Assembly: GCF_009789575.1 (NCBI RefSeq)
Contig: NZ_CP046908.1
Coordinates: 4,617,001-4,681,000, forward strand
Direction of reading: 5' to 3'
Length of the DNA stretch: 64,000 bases
From: Stappia indica
GTDB taxonomy: Bacteria > Pseudomonadota > Alphaproteobacteria > Rhizobiales > Stappiaceae
How positions within the stretch are numbered: position 1 is the first letter of the stretch; every line of letters starts with the position of its first letter. The notes under the pieces are model-generated. The model was not told the DNA's origin. It ran no database searches and was given only the letters and a program-made list of their open reading frames with translations. Below are positions 25,352 through 33,669 of this stretch, piece by piece. Position numbers and translations under genes: made by a program.

Positions 25352-26008
25352 ATGACGCCCGGCTTCATCGAGGAACGCTTTCCGCTCGGCGTCGCCTTCG
25401 GCGCCAGCGGCGGGCCGCAATGGCGCACGGACGTGGTGACGCTGGCCTCCGGTGCCGAGATGCGCAACGCGCGCTGGGCCGGATCGCGGCGGCGCTACGA
25501 TGCCGGCAGCGGCGTTCGCTCGCTCGCCGACCTGCAGGAGGTCGCAGGTTTCTTCGAGCGCATGCGCGGGCGGCTGATCGGCTTCCGCTTCCGCGATCCC
25601 TTCGACAACCTGTCGGCGGCGACCGGCAATACGGTCGGCCCGCTCGACTGCCCGCTCGGCACCGGCGACGGGACGCGGGTAGAGTTTCCGCTCGCCAAGA
25701 GCTACGGGGCGGGCGCCGACGCGGCGCTGCGGCGGATCGAAAAGCCGGTGGCCGGCTCCGTGCGGGTCGCTATCGGCGGCAGCGAGCTTGTCGAGGGCGC
25801 GGGCTTCACCTGCGATCCCGCGACCGGGCTTGTGACGCTCACCGGCGCGCCGGCGCCGGGCGTCACGGTCACCGCGGGCTTCCGCTTCGACGTGCCGGTG
25901 CGCTTCGACACCGACCGGTTGGAGCTGAGCCTGACCCATTTCGAGGCCGGGCGCGTGCCGACGATCCCGCTTGTGGAAATAACGCCGGACGGGGGAGAGG
26001 CGCCATGA
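25352..26008 (+). CDS. GTA distal tail protein, DUF2460 (gp12)
   Basis: A 218-residue DUF2460/TIGR02217 protein. It opens with FIEERFPLGVAFGASGGPQW and has SLADLQEVAGFFERMRG then LIGFRFRDPFDN, the family core. In the Rhodobacter GTA this protein forms the distal tail ring. GGGGGCGGAGCG precedes the ATG. The stop overlaps the next gene by 4 bp (ATGA). Confidence 0.93.
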   Translation: MTPGFIEERFPLGVAFGASGGPQWRTDVVTLASGAEMRNARWAGSRRRYDAGSGVRSLADLQEVAGFFERMRGRLIGFRFRDPFDNLSAATGNTVGPLDCPLGTGDGTRVEFPLAKSYGAGADAALRRIEKPVAGSVRVAIGGSELVEGAGFTCDPATGLVTLTGAPAPGVTVTAGFRFDVPVRFDTDRLELSLTHFEAGRVPTIPLVEITPDGGEAP

Positions 26009-26883
26009 GGACGGTTCCGCCGGGACTGGCCGCGCGCGCGGGCGCACAGGCGACGACGCTTGCCACCTGCTGGCGGCTGACACGGGCCGACGGCACCGTG
26101 CTGGGCTTCACCGACCACGACCGGGTGCTCACCTTCGAGGGGACGCAGTTCCGCCCCGAACTCGGCTTCGAGGCGAGCGCCACGGACCTGGCGCCCGACT
26201 TCGCCACCGGCACCAGCGAGGCGGCCGGCATTCTCGCCTCCGACAGGATCGCGGAAGCGGACCTTGCCGCCGGGCTGTGGGACGGCGGGCGCGTCGAGAT
26301 CTTCCTGGTCGACTGGCAGGCGCCGGAGCACCGGATGCTGCTGCGCCGCGCCGTCATCGGCGAGGTGACGCGGGCGGGCAATGCGTTTCGCGCCGAGCTG
26401 CGCGGGCTCGCCCATCTGCTCGACATCCCGCAAGGGCGGGTGTTCTCGCATCTTTGCGATGCCGATCTCGGCGACGGGCGCTGCGGTGTGGATCTGGTTG
26501 CCGGCGGCTTCCGGCTGGAGGGCACGGTGGCGGCGGGCTCGAATGCCAGGCGCCTCAAGGTGGACGGCATTGCCGGGCCGCCGCGCGACTGGTTCGCCGG
26601 CGGGCGCCTGGAGGTCGGCGGGCTCGTCGGCGAGGTGGTCTCCGACCGGGTGGAGGAGGGGCTGCGCATCGTCGAGCTGATGACGCCGCTCGTCCGGCAA
26701 GTGGCCGAGGGCGCGCCCGTGCGGCTGACCGCCGGCTGCGACAAGCGCTTCGCCAGCTGCCGCGAGAAATTCTCCAACGCGCTCAACTTCCAGGGCTTTC
26801 CGCATATGCCGGGCTCGGAACGGGTGCTGGCCTATCCGAGCCGCGGGGCGGCGGAGAACGACGGCGGCGCGCTGGTGCGCTGA
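26005..26883 (+). CDS. GTA hub protein, DUF2163 (gp13)
   Basis: A 292-residue DUF2163/TIGR02218 protein. An N-terminal beta domain (CWRLTRADGTVLGFTDHDR) leads to a C-terminal cysteine region: HLCDADLGDGRCGVDL and later AGCDKRFASCREKF plus NFQGFPHMPG. In the structure of the Rhodobacter GTA baseplate the equivalent hub protein binds an iron-sulfur cluster through cysteines, and the four cysteines here are placed suitably for that. The start overlaps gp12 by 4 bp. Confidence 0.92.
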   Translation: MRTVPPGLAARAGAQATTLATCWRLTRADGTVLGFTDHDRVLTFEGTQFRPELGFEASATDLAPDFATGTSEAAGILASDRIAEADLAAGLWDGGRVEIFLVDWQAPEHRMLLRRAVIGEVTRAGNAFRAELRGLAHLLDIPQGRVFSHLCDADLGDGRCGVDLVAGGFRLEGTVAAGSNARRLKVDGIAGPPRDWFAGGRLEVGGLVGEVVSDRVEEGLRIVELMTPLVRQVAEGAPVRLTAGCDKRFASCREKFSNALNFQGFPHMPGSERVLAYPSRGAAENDGGALVR

Positions 26884-26921
26884 CACTTTCACGAAGACTG
26901 CGACACTACAGGAGGCACGTC

Positions 26922-27368
26922 ATGGTGCTGCGAAGCGACATCCTTTGCGAGGCGCGGCGCTGGATCGGCACGCCCTATCGCCATCAGGGCAGCTGCCGGG
27001 GCGCGGGCTGCGATTGCCTGGGCCTGGTGCGCGGGGTGTGGCGGGCGATCCACGGCACCGAGCCGGAGGCACCGCCCCCCTATAACCGCGACTGGGCCGA
27101 GGCGGATGCGCGCGAGACGCTGCTCGCCGCCGCGCGCCGCCACATGGATGAGCTCAGCCTCGCCGAGGCGCGGCCGGGCGACGTGCTGCTGTTCCGCTGG
27201 CGCGACGGGGCGCCGGTGAAGCATGCGGGCTTTCTCTCGACGGACCTCACCGGCACGTCGCCTGCGATGATTCACGCCTATGAGGGCCTGTCGGTCTCCG
27301 AAAGCCCCCTGGTGCCGGCCTGGCGGCGGCGGATCGCCGCCGTCTTCGCCTTTCCGGAGGCGCGCTGA
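26922..27368 (+). CDS. GTA NlpC/P60 cell-wall peptidase (gp14)
   Basis: A 148-residue NlpC/P60 cysteine peptidase. The catalytic Cys32 lies in GCDCLGLVRGVW and the catalytic His100 in PVKHAGF. It is part of the tail tip and probably cuts recipient peptidoglycan cross-links during DNA delivery. AGGAGG precedes the ATG. Its TGA overlaps the ATG of the next gene by one base. Confidence 0.93.
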   Translation: MVLRSDILCEARRWIGTPYRHQGSCRGAGCDCLGLVRGVWRAIHGTEPEAPPPYNRDWAEADARETLLAAARRHMDELSLAEARPGDVLLFRWRDGAPVKHAGFLSTDLTGTSPAMIHAYEGLSVSESPLVPAWRRRIAAVFAFPEAR

Positions 27369-30300
27369 TGGCAACGCTCGTTCTGGCGGCCGCCGGCCAG
27401 GCGCTGGGCGCGGCCTTTCTCGGCAGCACCGGCGCGATCCTCGGCCAGGCGGCCGGCGCGCTGGCGGGCCATGCGCTCGACCAGCGGCTGTTCGGCCAGA
27501 CCCGAACCATCGAGGGGCGGAGGCTGTCGGATCTTTCCGTGCAGTCCTCGGCGGAAGGGGCGCCGCTGCCGCTGGTCTATGGCCGGGTGCGGCTGGCCGG
27601 GCAGGTGATCTGGGCGACCCGCTTCGAGGAGGAGGTGCGCGAGGAAACCACCGGCGGCAAGGGCGGCGGCGGCAGCACGCGGGTGCGCAGCTACCGCTAT
27701 CACGCAAGCTTTGCCGTGGCGCTGTGCCAGGGGCCGATCTCCCATGTCGGGGCGATCTGGGCGGACGGCAAGCCGATGGAGCTGACCGGCGTCACCTGGC
27801 GGCTCTACAAGGGCGAGGCGGACCAGCCGCCCGACCCGCTGATCGCGGCGCTGCAGGAGGCGACGCCCGCCTATCGCGGCACCGCCTATGCGGTGTTCGA
27901 GCGGCTGCCGCTGGAGGAATTCGGCGACCGTCTGCCGCAACTGACCTTCGAGGTGGTGCGCGCTGTCGAGCCGCTGGAGGAGATGGTGCGGGCGGTGACC
28001 ATCATCCCCGGCGCGGGCGAATTCGTCTACGAGCCGGCGGAAGTGACCTGGACGGTGCGGCCGGGCGTTTCCGAACGCGCCAACCGGCACGTCTCCCACG
28101 CGCCGAGCAACTGGTCCGCCTCGCTCGACGAATTGCAGGCGCTGTGCCCGAACCTGGAACAGGTGGCGCTGGTGACGGCATGGTTCGGCGACGACCTGCG
28201 CGCCGGCCACTGCACGATCCGCCCGAAGGTGGAAACGCGCGGCCGCCAGACGCGCGGCGCCACATGGCGGGTCGCCGGCCTCTCCGGCGCGGTGGCCGAG
28301 GAGGTGAGCCGGCACGAGGGCCTGCCCGCCTATGGCGGCACGCCGTCGGATGCGAGCGTCGTGCGGGCGATCCGCGACCTGAAGGCGCGCGGGCTGAAGG
28401 TGGCGCTCTATCCCTTCCTGCTGATGGACGTGCCGCCCGGCAACGGCCTGCCGGACCCGTATGGCGGGGGCGAACAGGTGCCGCATCCCTGGCGCGGGCG
28501 CATCACCGGCGCGCTTGCCCCCGGCCTCGACGGCTCGCCGGACGGCACGGCGGCGGCGGGAGGCGAGATCGCCGCCTTTGCCGGCAGCGCCCATGCGGGG
28601 CAGTTTTCGCCCTCCGGCGACGGGGTGAGCTATCTCGGCCCCAACGAGTGGAGCTATCGCCGCTTCGTGCTGCATCACGCCGCGCTCGCCAAGGCGGCCG
28701 GCGGGGTCGATGCCTTCCTGATCGGCTCGGAAATGCGCGGCCTGACGCGGCTTTGCGATGCGCCCGGAAGCTTCCCCTTCGTCGAGGTGCTGCGCCAGCT
28801 GGCCGGGGAGGTGCGCGCGCTGCTCCCCCTTGCTGCGATCACCTATGCGGCGGACTGGAGCGAATATGGCGGCTACCAGCGCGAAGGCGGCGAGCTGCGC
28901 TTTCCGCTCGATCCGCTGTGGGCCGATCCGCAGATCGATGCGGTGGGCATCGATGCGTATTTTCCGCTGGCCGACCAGCGCGAGGATGGCGACCCGGACG
29001 GCACTGTCGACCCTTATGACATCGCGGCGCTGGCCGGCGCGGTCGAGGGCGGCGAGGACTACGACTGGTACTATGCGAGCGAGGCGGACCGGCGCGCCGG
29101 CTTGCGCTCACCTATCAGCGACGGGGCGCACGGCAAGCCGTGGGTGTACCGCGCCAAGGACCTGAAGGGCTGGTGGTCGAACCCGCATGTGGAGCGGGTC
29201 GCCGGTGCGGAGACCGGGGCGCCGACGCCCTGGGTGCCGCAGTCCAAGCCGATCTGGCTGACGGAACTGGGCGTGCCGGCGATCAGCCGCGGCGCCAACC
29301 AGCCCAATGTCTTCTTCGATGCGAAATCCTCCGAATCCGCCTGGCCCCGCTTTTCCGACGGCGGGCGCGACGACCTGATCCAGCGCCGGGCGCTGGAGGC
29401 GGTGATCGGCCGCTGGTCGGGCTGGCATCCGGGCCTTGCCGGCGGCGACAACCCGGTCTCGCCGGTCTATGGCGGGCCGATGGTCGATCCGGCGCGCATC
29501 CACCTGTGGGCCTGGGACGCGCGGCCCTTTCCGGCCTTTCCGACGGCAACGGACCTGTGGGCCGACGGCAGCAACTGGCGCGCCGGCCACTGGCTGAACG
29601 GCCGGCTGGGCGGGCTGTCGCTGGCCGGACTGGTGCGGGCGATCGCTGCAGATTTCGGCCTGCCGGACGATCTGATCCGGCTCGGCGGCCTTTCCGGCAC
29701 GCTGGACGGGATCGCGCTGGCCGGACCGGTGGCGCCGCGCGACGTGCTGGCGCCCTTGATCGAGGCGCATGGCGCGGTCGCCGTCGACAGGGGCGAGGCA
29801 TTGGCCCTCCTGCCGGCGTGGTCGCCGGCCGTCGCGGAGCTGGATGCGGGCGGGATCCTTGCCGGCGATGCCGACCGCCCGGCGCTGTCGCTGCGGCGGA
29901 GCGAAACGGCGGACCTGCCGGCGGAGGTGCGCATCGCCGCGCGCGATGCGACGCGCGAGCACCGGCGCTTCGTCGTCTCCTCGCGCCGGATCGAGGGGCA
30001 CGGCGCGCGGGTGGAGGAACTGGATCTCGGCGCGGCGCTCGACCCTGCGCTGGCGGCGGGACTTGCCGACCGGCTGCTGATGCGGCGCTGGAACGAGCGC
30101 GAGGAAGCGCAGCTGGCGCTGCCGCCGGGGCGGCTGGGGCCGGAGCCCGGCGACGTGGTGCGCCTTGCGGCCGATCCGCTGCTGGGGCGCGAGGAGGCGC
30201 TCGACATCCGCATCGACGGCGTGGAGGAGGCGGAGGGGCGGCGGCTGACCGGCAGGGTGGTGCGCCGGCCGCCGCCGAGCGCTGCCCGCGCCATCGGCGG

Positions 30301-31276
30301 CGAGGCGCGTCCGCGCAGCATCACCGCAACGGCCGGCGGGGTGGAGGCGGTGATCCTCGACCTGCCGCCGCTGCCCGGCGACAGCGCGCCGCAGGCCCCG
30401 CGCCTGGCCGTGTTCGGCGCGCCCTGGCCGGGGGCGGTCGACGTCTATCGCTGGCGCGACGGCCTGTCGCCGATGCGCCATGCACGGGCCGAAAGCCCGG
30501 CGCTGATCGGCACGCTGGTGACCGAGTTGCCGCCGGGGCCGGTGGCGGTCTGGGACCGGGGCAGCCGGCCGGTGGTGGAGATTTCCGGCGGCACGCTGTC
30601 CTCGGCGAGCGAGGAGGCGGTGCTGTCGGGGGCCAATGCGCTGGCGGTGCTGGGCGGGGCGGGCGGGCTGGAGGTGCTGCAATTCGCCGGCGCCGAACTG
30701 GTCGGCCCGCGCCGCTACCGCCTGTCGATGCTCTTGCGCGGCCAGCAGGGAACGGAAGAGGCGGCGCGCGCCCCGACGCCGGCCGGCAGCCGGGTGGTGC
30801 TGATCGACGACGCGCTGCCGCCGCTGCCGCTGACCCTCGACGAGATCGGCATCGGCTTTTCCTACGCGGCGCTGCCGGCGGGGCATGCGCTCGACAGCCT
30901 CGCCCGCGTCGATCTCGCCCATACGGCCACCGCGCGCGGGCTGATGCCTTTCGCGCCGGTGCATGGTCGTGCAAGGCGGCTTGCGGGCGGCGAGGTGCGG
31001 TTCGACTGGATCCGCCGCACGCGCATCGGCGGCGACGGCTGGCGCGAGGGCGACGTGCCGCTCAGCGAGGAGCGCGAGGAGTATCTCGCCGAACTGCTGG
31101 ACGAAGGAGGTATCGCCCGCTGGTCGGCGAGCGTGGCGAGCCCTGAGGCGGTGCTGACGGCAGCGCAGGAGACGGCCGCCTTCGGCGGGCCGCAGGCGCT
31201 GTTCCGCTTAAGGGTGCGGCAGGTCTCGGCGAGCGTTGGCCCGGGGCTCGCGGGCCTCTTCGAGCTCAATCCCTGA
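27368..31276 (+). CDS. GTA tail-tip megaprotein with TIM-barrel and phage-tail domains (gp15)
   Basis: A 1302-residue protein, the largest in the cluster and of the usual length for gp15. An N-terminal region includes QSSAEGAPLPLVYGRVRLAG. The GTA TIM-barrel (glycoside hydrolase-like, about 430-745) has the blocks FLIGSEMRGLTRL, AADWSEYGG, DPQIDAVGIDAYFPL and KPIWLTELGVPA, with acidic residues at sites expected in such barrels. The putative phage tail domain (about 790-960) and a beta-rich C-terminus (about 1040-1300) follow. It forms the tip needed for receptor binding and envelope penetration. There is no frameshift. Confidence 0.94.
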   Translation: MATLVLAAAGQALGAAFLGSTGAILGQAAGALAGHALDQRLFGQTRTIEGRRLSDLSVQSSAEGAPLPLVYGRVRLAGQVIWATRFEEEVREETTGGKGGGGSTRVRSYRYHASFAVALCQGPISHVGAIWADGKPMELTGVTWRLYKGEADQPPDPLIAALQEATPAYRGTAYAVFERLPLEEFGDRLPQLTFEVVRAVEPLEEMVRAVTIIPGAGEFVYEPAEVTWTVRPGVSERANRHVSHAPSNWSASLDELQALCPNLEQVALVTAWFGDDLRAGHCTIRPKVETRGRQTRGATWRVAGLSGAVAEEVSRHEGLPAYGGTPSDASVVRAIRDLKARGLKVALYPFLLMDVPPGNGLPDPYGGGEQVPHPWRGRITGALAPGLDGSPDGTAAAGGEIAAFAGSAHAGQFSPSGDGVSYLGPNEWSYRRFVLHHAALAKAAGGVDAFLIGSEMRGLTRLCDAPGSFPFVEVLRQLAGEVRALLPLAAITYAADWSEYGGYQREGGELRFPLDPLWADPQIDAVGIDAYFPLADQREDGDPDGTVDPYDIAALAGAVEGGEDYDWYYASEADRRAGLRSPISDGAHGKPWVYRAKDLKGWWSNPHVERVAGAETGAPTPWVPQSKPIWLTELGVPAISRGANQPNVFFDAKSSESAWPRFSDGGRDDLIQRRALEAVIGRWSGWHPGLAGGDNPVSPVYGGPMVDPARIHLWAWDARPFPAFPTATDLWADGSNWRAGHWLNGRLGGLSLAGLVRAIAADFGLPDDLIRLGGLSGTLDGIALAGPVAPRDVLAPLIEAHGAVAVDRGEALALLPAWSPAVAELDAGGILAGDADRPALSLRRSETADLPAEVRIAARDATREHRRFVVSSRRIEGHGARVEELDLGAALDPALAAGLADRLLMRRWNEREEAQLALPPGRLGPEPGDVVRLAADPLLGREEALDIRIDGVEEAEGRRLTGRVVRRPPPSAARAIGGEARPRSITATAGGVEAVILDLPPLPGDSAPQAPRLAVFGAPWPGAVDVYRWRDGLSPMRHARAESPALIGTLVTELPPGPVAVWDRGSRPVVEISGGTLSSASEEAVLSGANALAVLGGAGGLEVLQFAGAELVGPRRYRLSMLLRGQQGTEEAARAPTPAGSRVVLIDDALPPLPLTLDEIGIGFSYAALPAGHALDSLARVDLAHTATARGLMPFAPVHGRARRLAGGEVRFDWIRRTRIGGDGWREGDVPLSEEREEYLAELLDEGGIARWSASVASPEAVLTAAQETAAFGGPQALFRLRVRQVSASVGPGLAGLFELNP

Positions 31277-31302
31277 TTATCATCGACGCAAGGAAGAGAC
31301 CC

Positions 31303-31896
31303 ATGAAGGTAAGCGAAAGGGGCCTGGCGTTCGTCGCCAGGCACGAGGGCTTCGTCGCGAGTGCGTACCGCGATCCGGTCGGCGTGCTGACCATCGGCTA
31401 CGGCTTCACTATGGGCAGCCGCCTCTTTGCGGAGAGCTGGCGCAAGGCGCATGGCCGCGCGCTCGCCCCCGGCGACCGGATCTCGCGCGCCGAGGCGGAC
31501 CGGTTGCTGCGCCGACTGATCGACGAGGAATACGGGCGCGAGGTGACGAAGGCGCTGGGCGATCTGCCGCAGCACCGGCACGACGCGGCCTGCTCGGTTG
31601 CCTTCAACCTCGGCCCGCGTGCGCTGCAATGGCGCTGGGCGACCGCGCTCAAGGCCGGCGATGTCAAAGGCGCGGCCGATATCCTTGGCGCCAACTACAA
31701 CACTGCCGGCGGGCGCAAGCTCGCCGGACTGGTGCGCCGGCGCCAGGAGGAAGCGCGGCTGCTGCTCCATGGTGATTATGGTGATGGCGCCGCGACTCCG
31801 GTGCCGCCCGTCAAGACGCCCGGGGCTCCCAGCGGCCTGCTGGCGCGCCTTGCAGACCTGGTGCGGGCGCTGCTGGACCGGCTGGACCGGCGCTGA
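31303..31896 (+). CDS. GTA-linked lysozyme (GH24, T4-type endolysin)
   Basis: A 197-residue muramidase. The catalytic triad of T4 lysozyme is preserved in spacing: Glu15 in ARHEGF, Asp24 in YRDPVG and Thr30 in LTIGYG. The domain covers about 1-150. The C-terminal 40 residues are Pro-rich and end in a basic helix. There is no signal peptide, so it needs a holin to reach the wall, and a holin gene lies two genes downstream. AAGGAAGAG precedes the ATG. It follows gp15 by 26 bp and is probably in the same transcript, for release of GTA particles. Confidence 0.92.
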   Translation: MKVSERGLAFVARHEGFVASAYRDPVGVLTIGYGFTMGSRLFAESWRKAHGRALAPGDRISRAEADRLLRRLIDEEYGREVTKALGDLPQHRHDAACSVAFNLGPRALQWRWATALKAGDVKGAADILGANYNTAGGRKLAGLVRRRQEEARLLLHGDYGDGAATPVPPVKTPGAPSGLLARLADLVRALLDRLDRR

Positions 31897-31933
31897 CCTG
31901 TTTTCCCCGATACCTTGCGAGAAGGAGACCGCG

Positions 31934-32176
31934 ATGCGCGGATGGAGAACCCTTGCCCTCAATCTTGCGACCGGCCTGGCGGTGATCGCCGCCGAGATGG
32001 CCGGCTTCCTCGCCGGCGTCGACTGGGCGGCCGCGCTCGGCCCGCGCGAGGCGTTGTGGCTGGTGGTGGCCGTCAACCTCGCCAATATCGCGCTGCGCCA
32101 TGTGACGCGCGGGCCGGCCGGCTGGTGCGGCCGGGAGGGCAAGTGCGACGAGCGGCAGGCGGAGGGCGGGCGATGA
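31934..32176 (+). CDS. Small two-TM protein in the GTA lysis module
   Basis: An 80-residue protein with two membrane segments (about 6-27, LALNLATGLAVIAAEMAGFL; and about 40-57, ALWLVVAVNLANIALRH) and a charged Cys-containing tail. A strong ribosome binding site (GAAGGAG) precedes the ATG, and its stop overlaps the holin start by 4 bp. I recognise no family. Placement between endolysin and holin suggests a second holin or antiholin, which is inference. Confidence 0.7.
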   Translation: MRGWRTLALNLATGLAVIAAEMAGFLAGVDWAAALGPREALWLVVAVNLANIALRHVTRGPAGWCGREGKCDERQAEGGR

Positions 32177-32577
32177 GCGCGCTGCTCGCCTTTCTCGCCG
32201 GGCCGCTGCTGAGCGCCTTGGTCGGACTGATGGAGCGGCGCCTGTCGGCGAAGGAGCGGCAGGGGGAACTTGCCGCGGAACTGGCGGCGCAGGAGATCCG
32301 CGCCGAGATCGCGGCGCGGGCCGAGGCCCGCAAGGTGCTGATCGCCGAACAGGGCACCCTGCTGTCGGCCGGGCGGATCGGCCGGCTGGTCTTCGTGCTG
32401 CCGCTGGGCGTGTGGTGGACGGCGGTGATCGCCGATTCGATTTTCGGCTTTGCCTGGAACGTTTCGGCGCTGCCGGCCCCGCTCGACGAATGGGCGGGCG
32501 GCATCGTGCTGTCGTTGTTTCTCGTCGATGGCGCGAAAGGCATCGCGCGCAATCTGCGCGGCGGAAAAGCGGGCTGA
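32173..32577 (+). CDS. GTA holin (three-TM type)
   Basis: A 134-residue protein resembling the family 'holin of 3TMs, for gene-transfer release'. It has a hydrophobic N-terminus (MSALLAFLAGPLLSALVGLM), a charged helical middle rich in Glu/Ala/Arg (about 22-60), and two C-terminal hydrophobic segments (LVFVLPLGVWWTAVIADSI and GGIVLSLFLVDGAKGI). It would open the inner membrane for the lysozyme encoded upstream. The ATG overlaps the preceding stop by 4 bp. This gene ends the GTA cluster. Confidence 0.85.
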   Translation: MSALLAFLAGPLLSALVGLMERRLSAKERQGELAAELAAQEIRAEIAARAEARKVLIAEQGTLLSAGRIGRLVFVLPLGVWWTAVIADSIFGFAWNVSALPAPLDEWAGGIVLSLFLVDGAKGIARNLRGGKAG

Positions 32578-32649
32578 GCGGCGTTTCCCGTGCGGGTCCT
32601 GTATCTTGCGTTCATGTGCTATTCAGGCGGTTCACGCTATGGATCGCGC

Positions 32650-32955
32650 ATGGTCAGGCAGCTACACATTCGCAAGACGTCCCGACGCGCCGCATTGGCG
32701 CTGGCGACGGTGCTTGCTCTCCTCGCTCCGGCGGCGGCGCAAGCCCAGTGCCTGAGCCAGTCGCAAGCCCGTCAGGCGGTGCAGACGGGCGAAGCGCGCC
32801 CGCTCGGCAGCATTGCCGGCAGTGCCGGCGGCGAGATCGTACGCGCCGAACTGTGCCGCCAGGGCGGCCGGCTCGTCTATGTGCTGTCGGTGCTCGACGG
32901 CGGACGGGTGAAGGAACGCGTCATCGACGCCCGCTCGGGACAGGTGCTGCGCTGA
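32650..32955 (+). CDS. feuN: FeuN-like periplasmic PepSY-type protein
   Basis: A 101-residue secreted protein: basic N-region and hydrophobic core (RRAALALATVLALLAP) with likely cleavage after AQA, then a short PepSY-like domain (about 35-101) ending GRVKERVIDARSGQVLR. It lies 48 bp before a FeuP/FeuQ-type system. In Sinorhizobium, FeuN is a small periplasmic inhibitor of FeuQ encoded at this spot, so the name is supported by size, location and position. In-frame starts at 32590 (GTG) and 32614 (ATG) exist but would lengthen the signal peptide N-region unnaturally. Confidence 0.7.
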   Translation: MVRQLHIRKTSRRAALALATVLALLAPAAAQAQCLSQSQARQAVQTGEARPLGSIAGSAGGEIVRAELCRQGGRLVYVLSVLDGGRVKERVIDARSGQVLR

Positions 32956-33003
32956 ACGGCAGCGCGAATCCGAAACGACAAGGTTTTAGGGACAGAGCCG
33001 ACC

Positions 33004-33669
33004 ATGAGACTGCTCGTTGTGGAAGACGACAAGGACCTCAACCGCCAGCTGGCCGAGGCGCTGGGCGAGGCGGGCTATGTGGTCGACACGGCCTTCGACG
33101 GCGAGGAGGGCCATTTCCTCGGCGATACGGAGCCCTATGACGCGGTGGTGCTGGATCTCGGCCTCCCGGTGCTCGACGGGCTGTCGGTGCTGGAGCGCTG
33201 GCGCCGCGACGGGCGCGCCATGCCGGTGCTGATCCTGACCGCCCGCGACCGCTGGTCGGACAAGGTCGCCGGCATCGACGCGGGCGCCGACGACTATGTC
33301 GCCAAGCCCTTCCACATGGAGGAGGTGGTGGCGCGGCTGCGCGCCCTGCTGCGCCGGGCGGCCGGCCATGCCAGCAACGAGATCAGCGTCGGTCCCTTCC
33401 GCCTCGATATCCGCGCCGGCAAGGTGACCAAGGACGGGTCGACGATCAAGCTGACCTCGCACGAGTTCCGCCTGATCTCCTACCTGATGCATCACAAGGG
33501 CCGGGTGGTCTCGCGCACCGAGCTGATCGAGCATCTCTACGACCAGGATTTCGACCGCGATTCCAACACGATCGAGGTGTTCGTCGGGCGGCTGCGCAAG
33601 AAGCTCGACAGCGACCTGATCGAGACGGTGCGCGGCCTCGGCTACCGGATCGGCGAGACGGATGCCTGA
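33004..33669 (+). CDS. feuP: OmpR-family response regulator FeuP
   Basis: A 221-residue regulator with a receiver domain (phospho-acceptor Asp51 in VVLDLGLP, Lys101 in YVAKPF) and a winged-helix DNA-binding domain (about 125-218) with NTIEVFVGRLRKKL. Blocks such as DGEEGHFLGDTEPYDAVVLD and TARDRWSDKVAGIDAGADDY closely resemble FeuP of Sinorhizobium as I remember it. FeuP controls osmoadaptation and envelope genes there, including cyclic glucan export. It overlaps the kinase gene by 8 bp. Confidence 0.85.
   Translation: MRLLVVEDDKDLNRQLAEALGEAGYVVDTAFDGEEGHFLGDTEPYDAVVLDLGLPVLDGLSVLERWRRDGRAMPVLILTARDRWSDKVAGIDAGADDYVAKPFHMEEVVARLRALLRRAAGHASNEISVGPFRLDIRAGKVTKDGSTIKLTSHEFRLISYLMHHKGRVVSRTELIEHLYDQDFDRDSNTIEVFVGRLRKKLDSDLIETVRGLGYRIGETDA

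Noticed and set aside
16285-32577. Intact prophage
   Set aside because: There is no integrase, repressor, replication gene, attachment-site repeat or host-range module, and gene content and order match a gene transfer agent.
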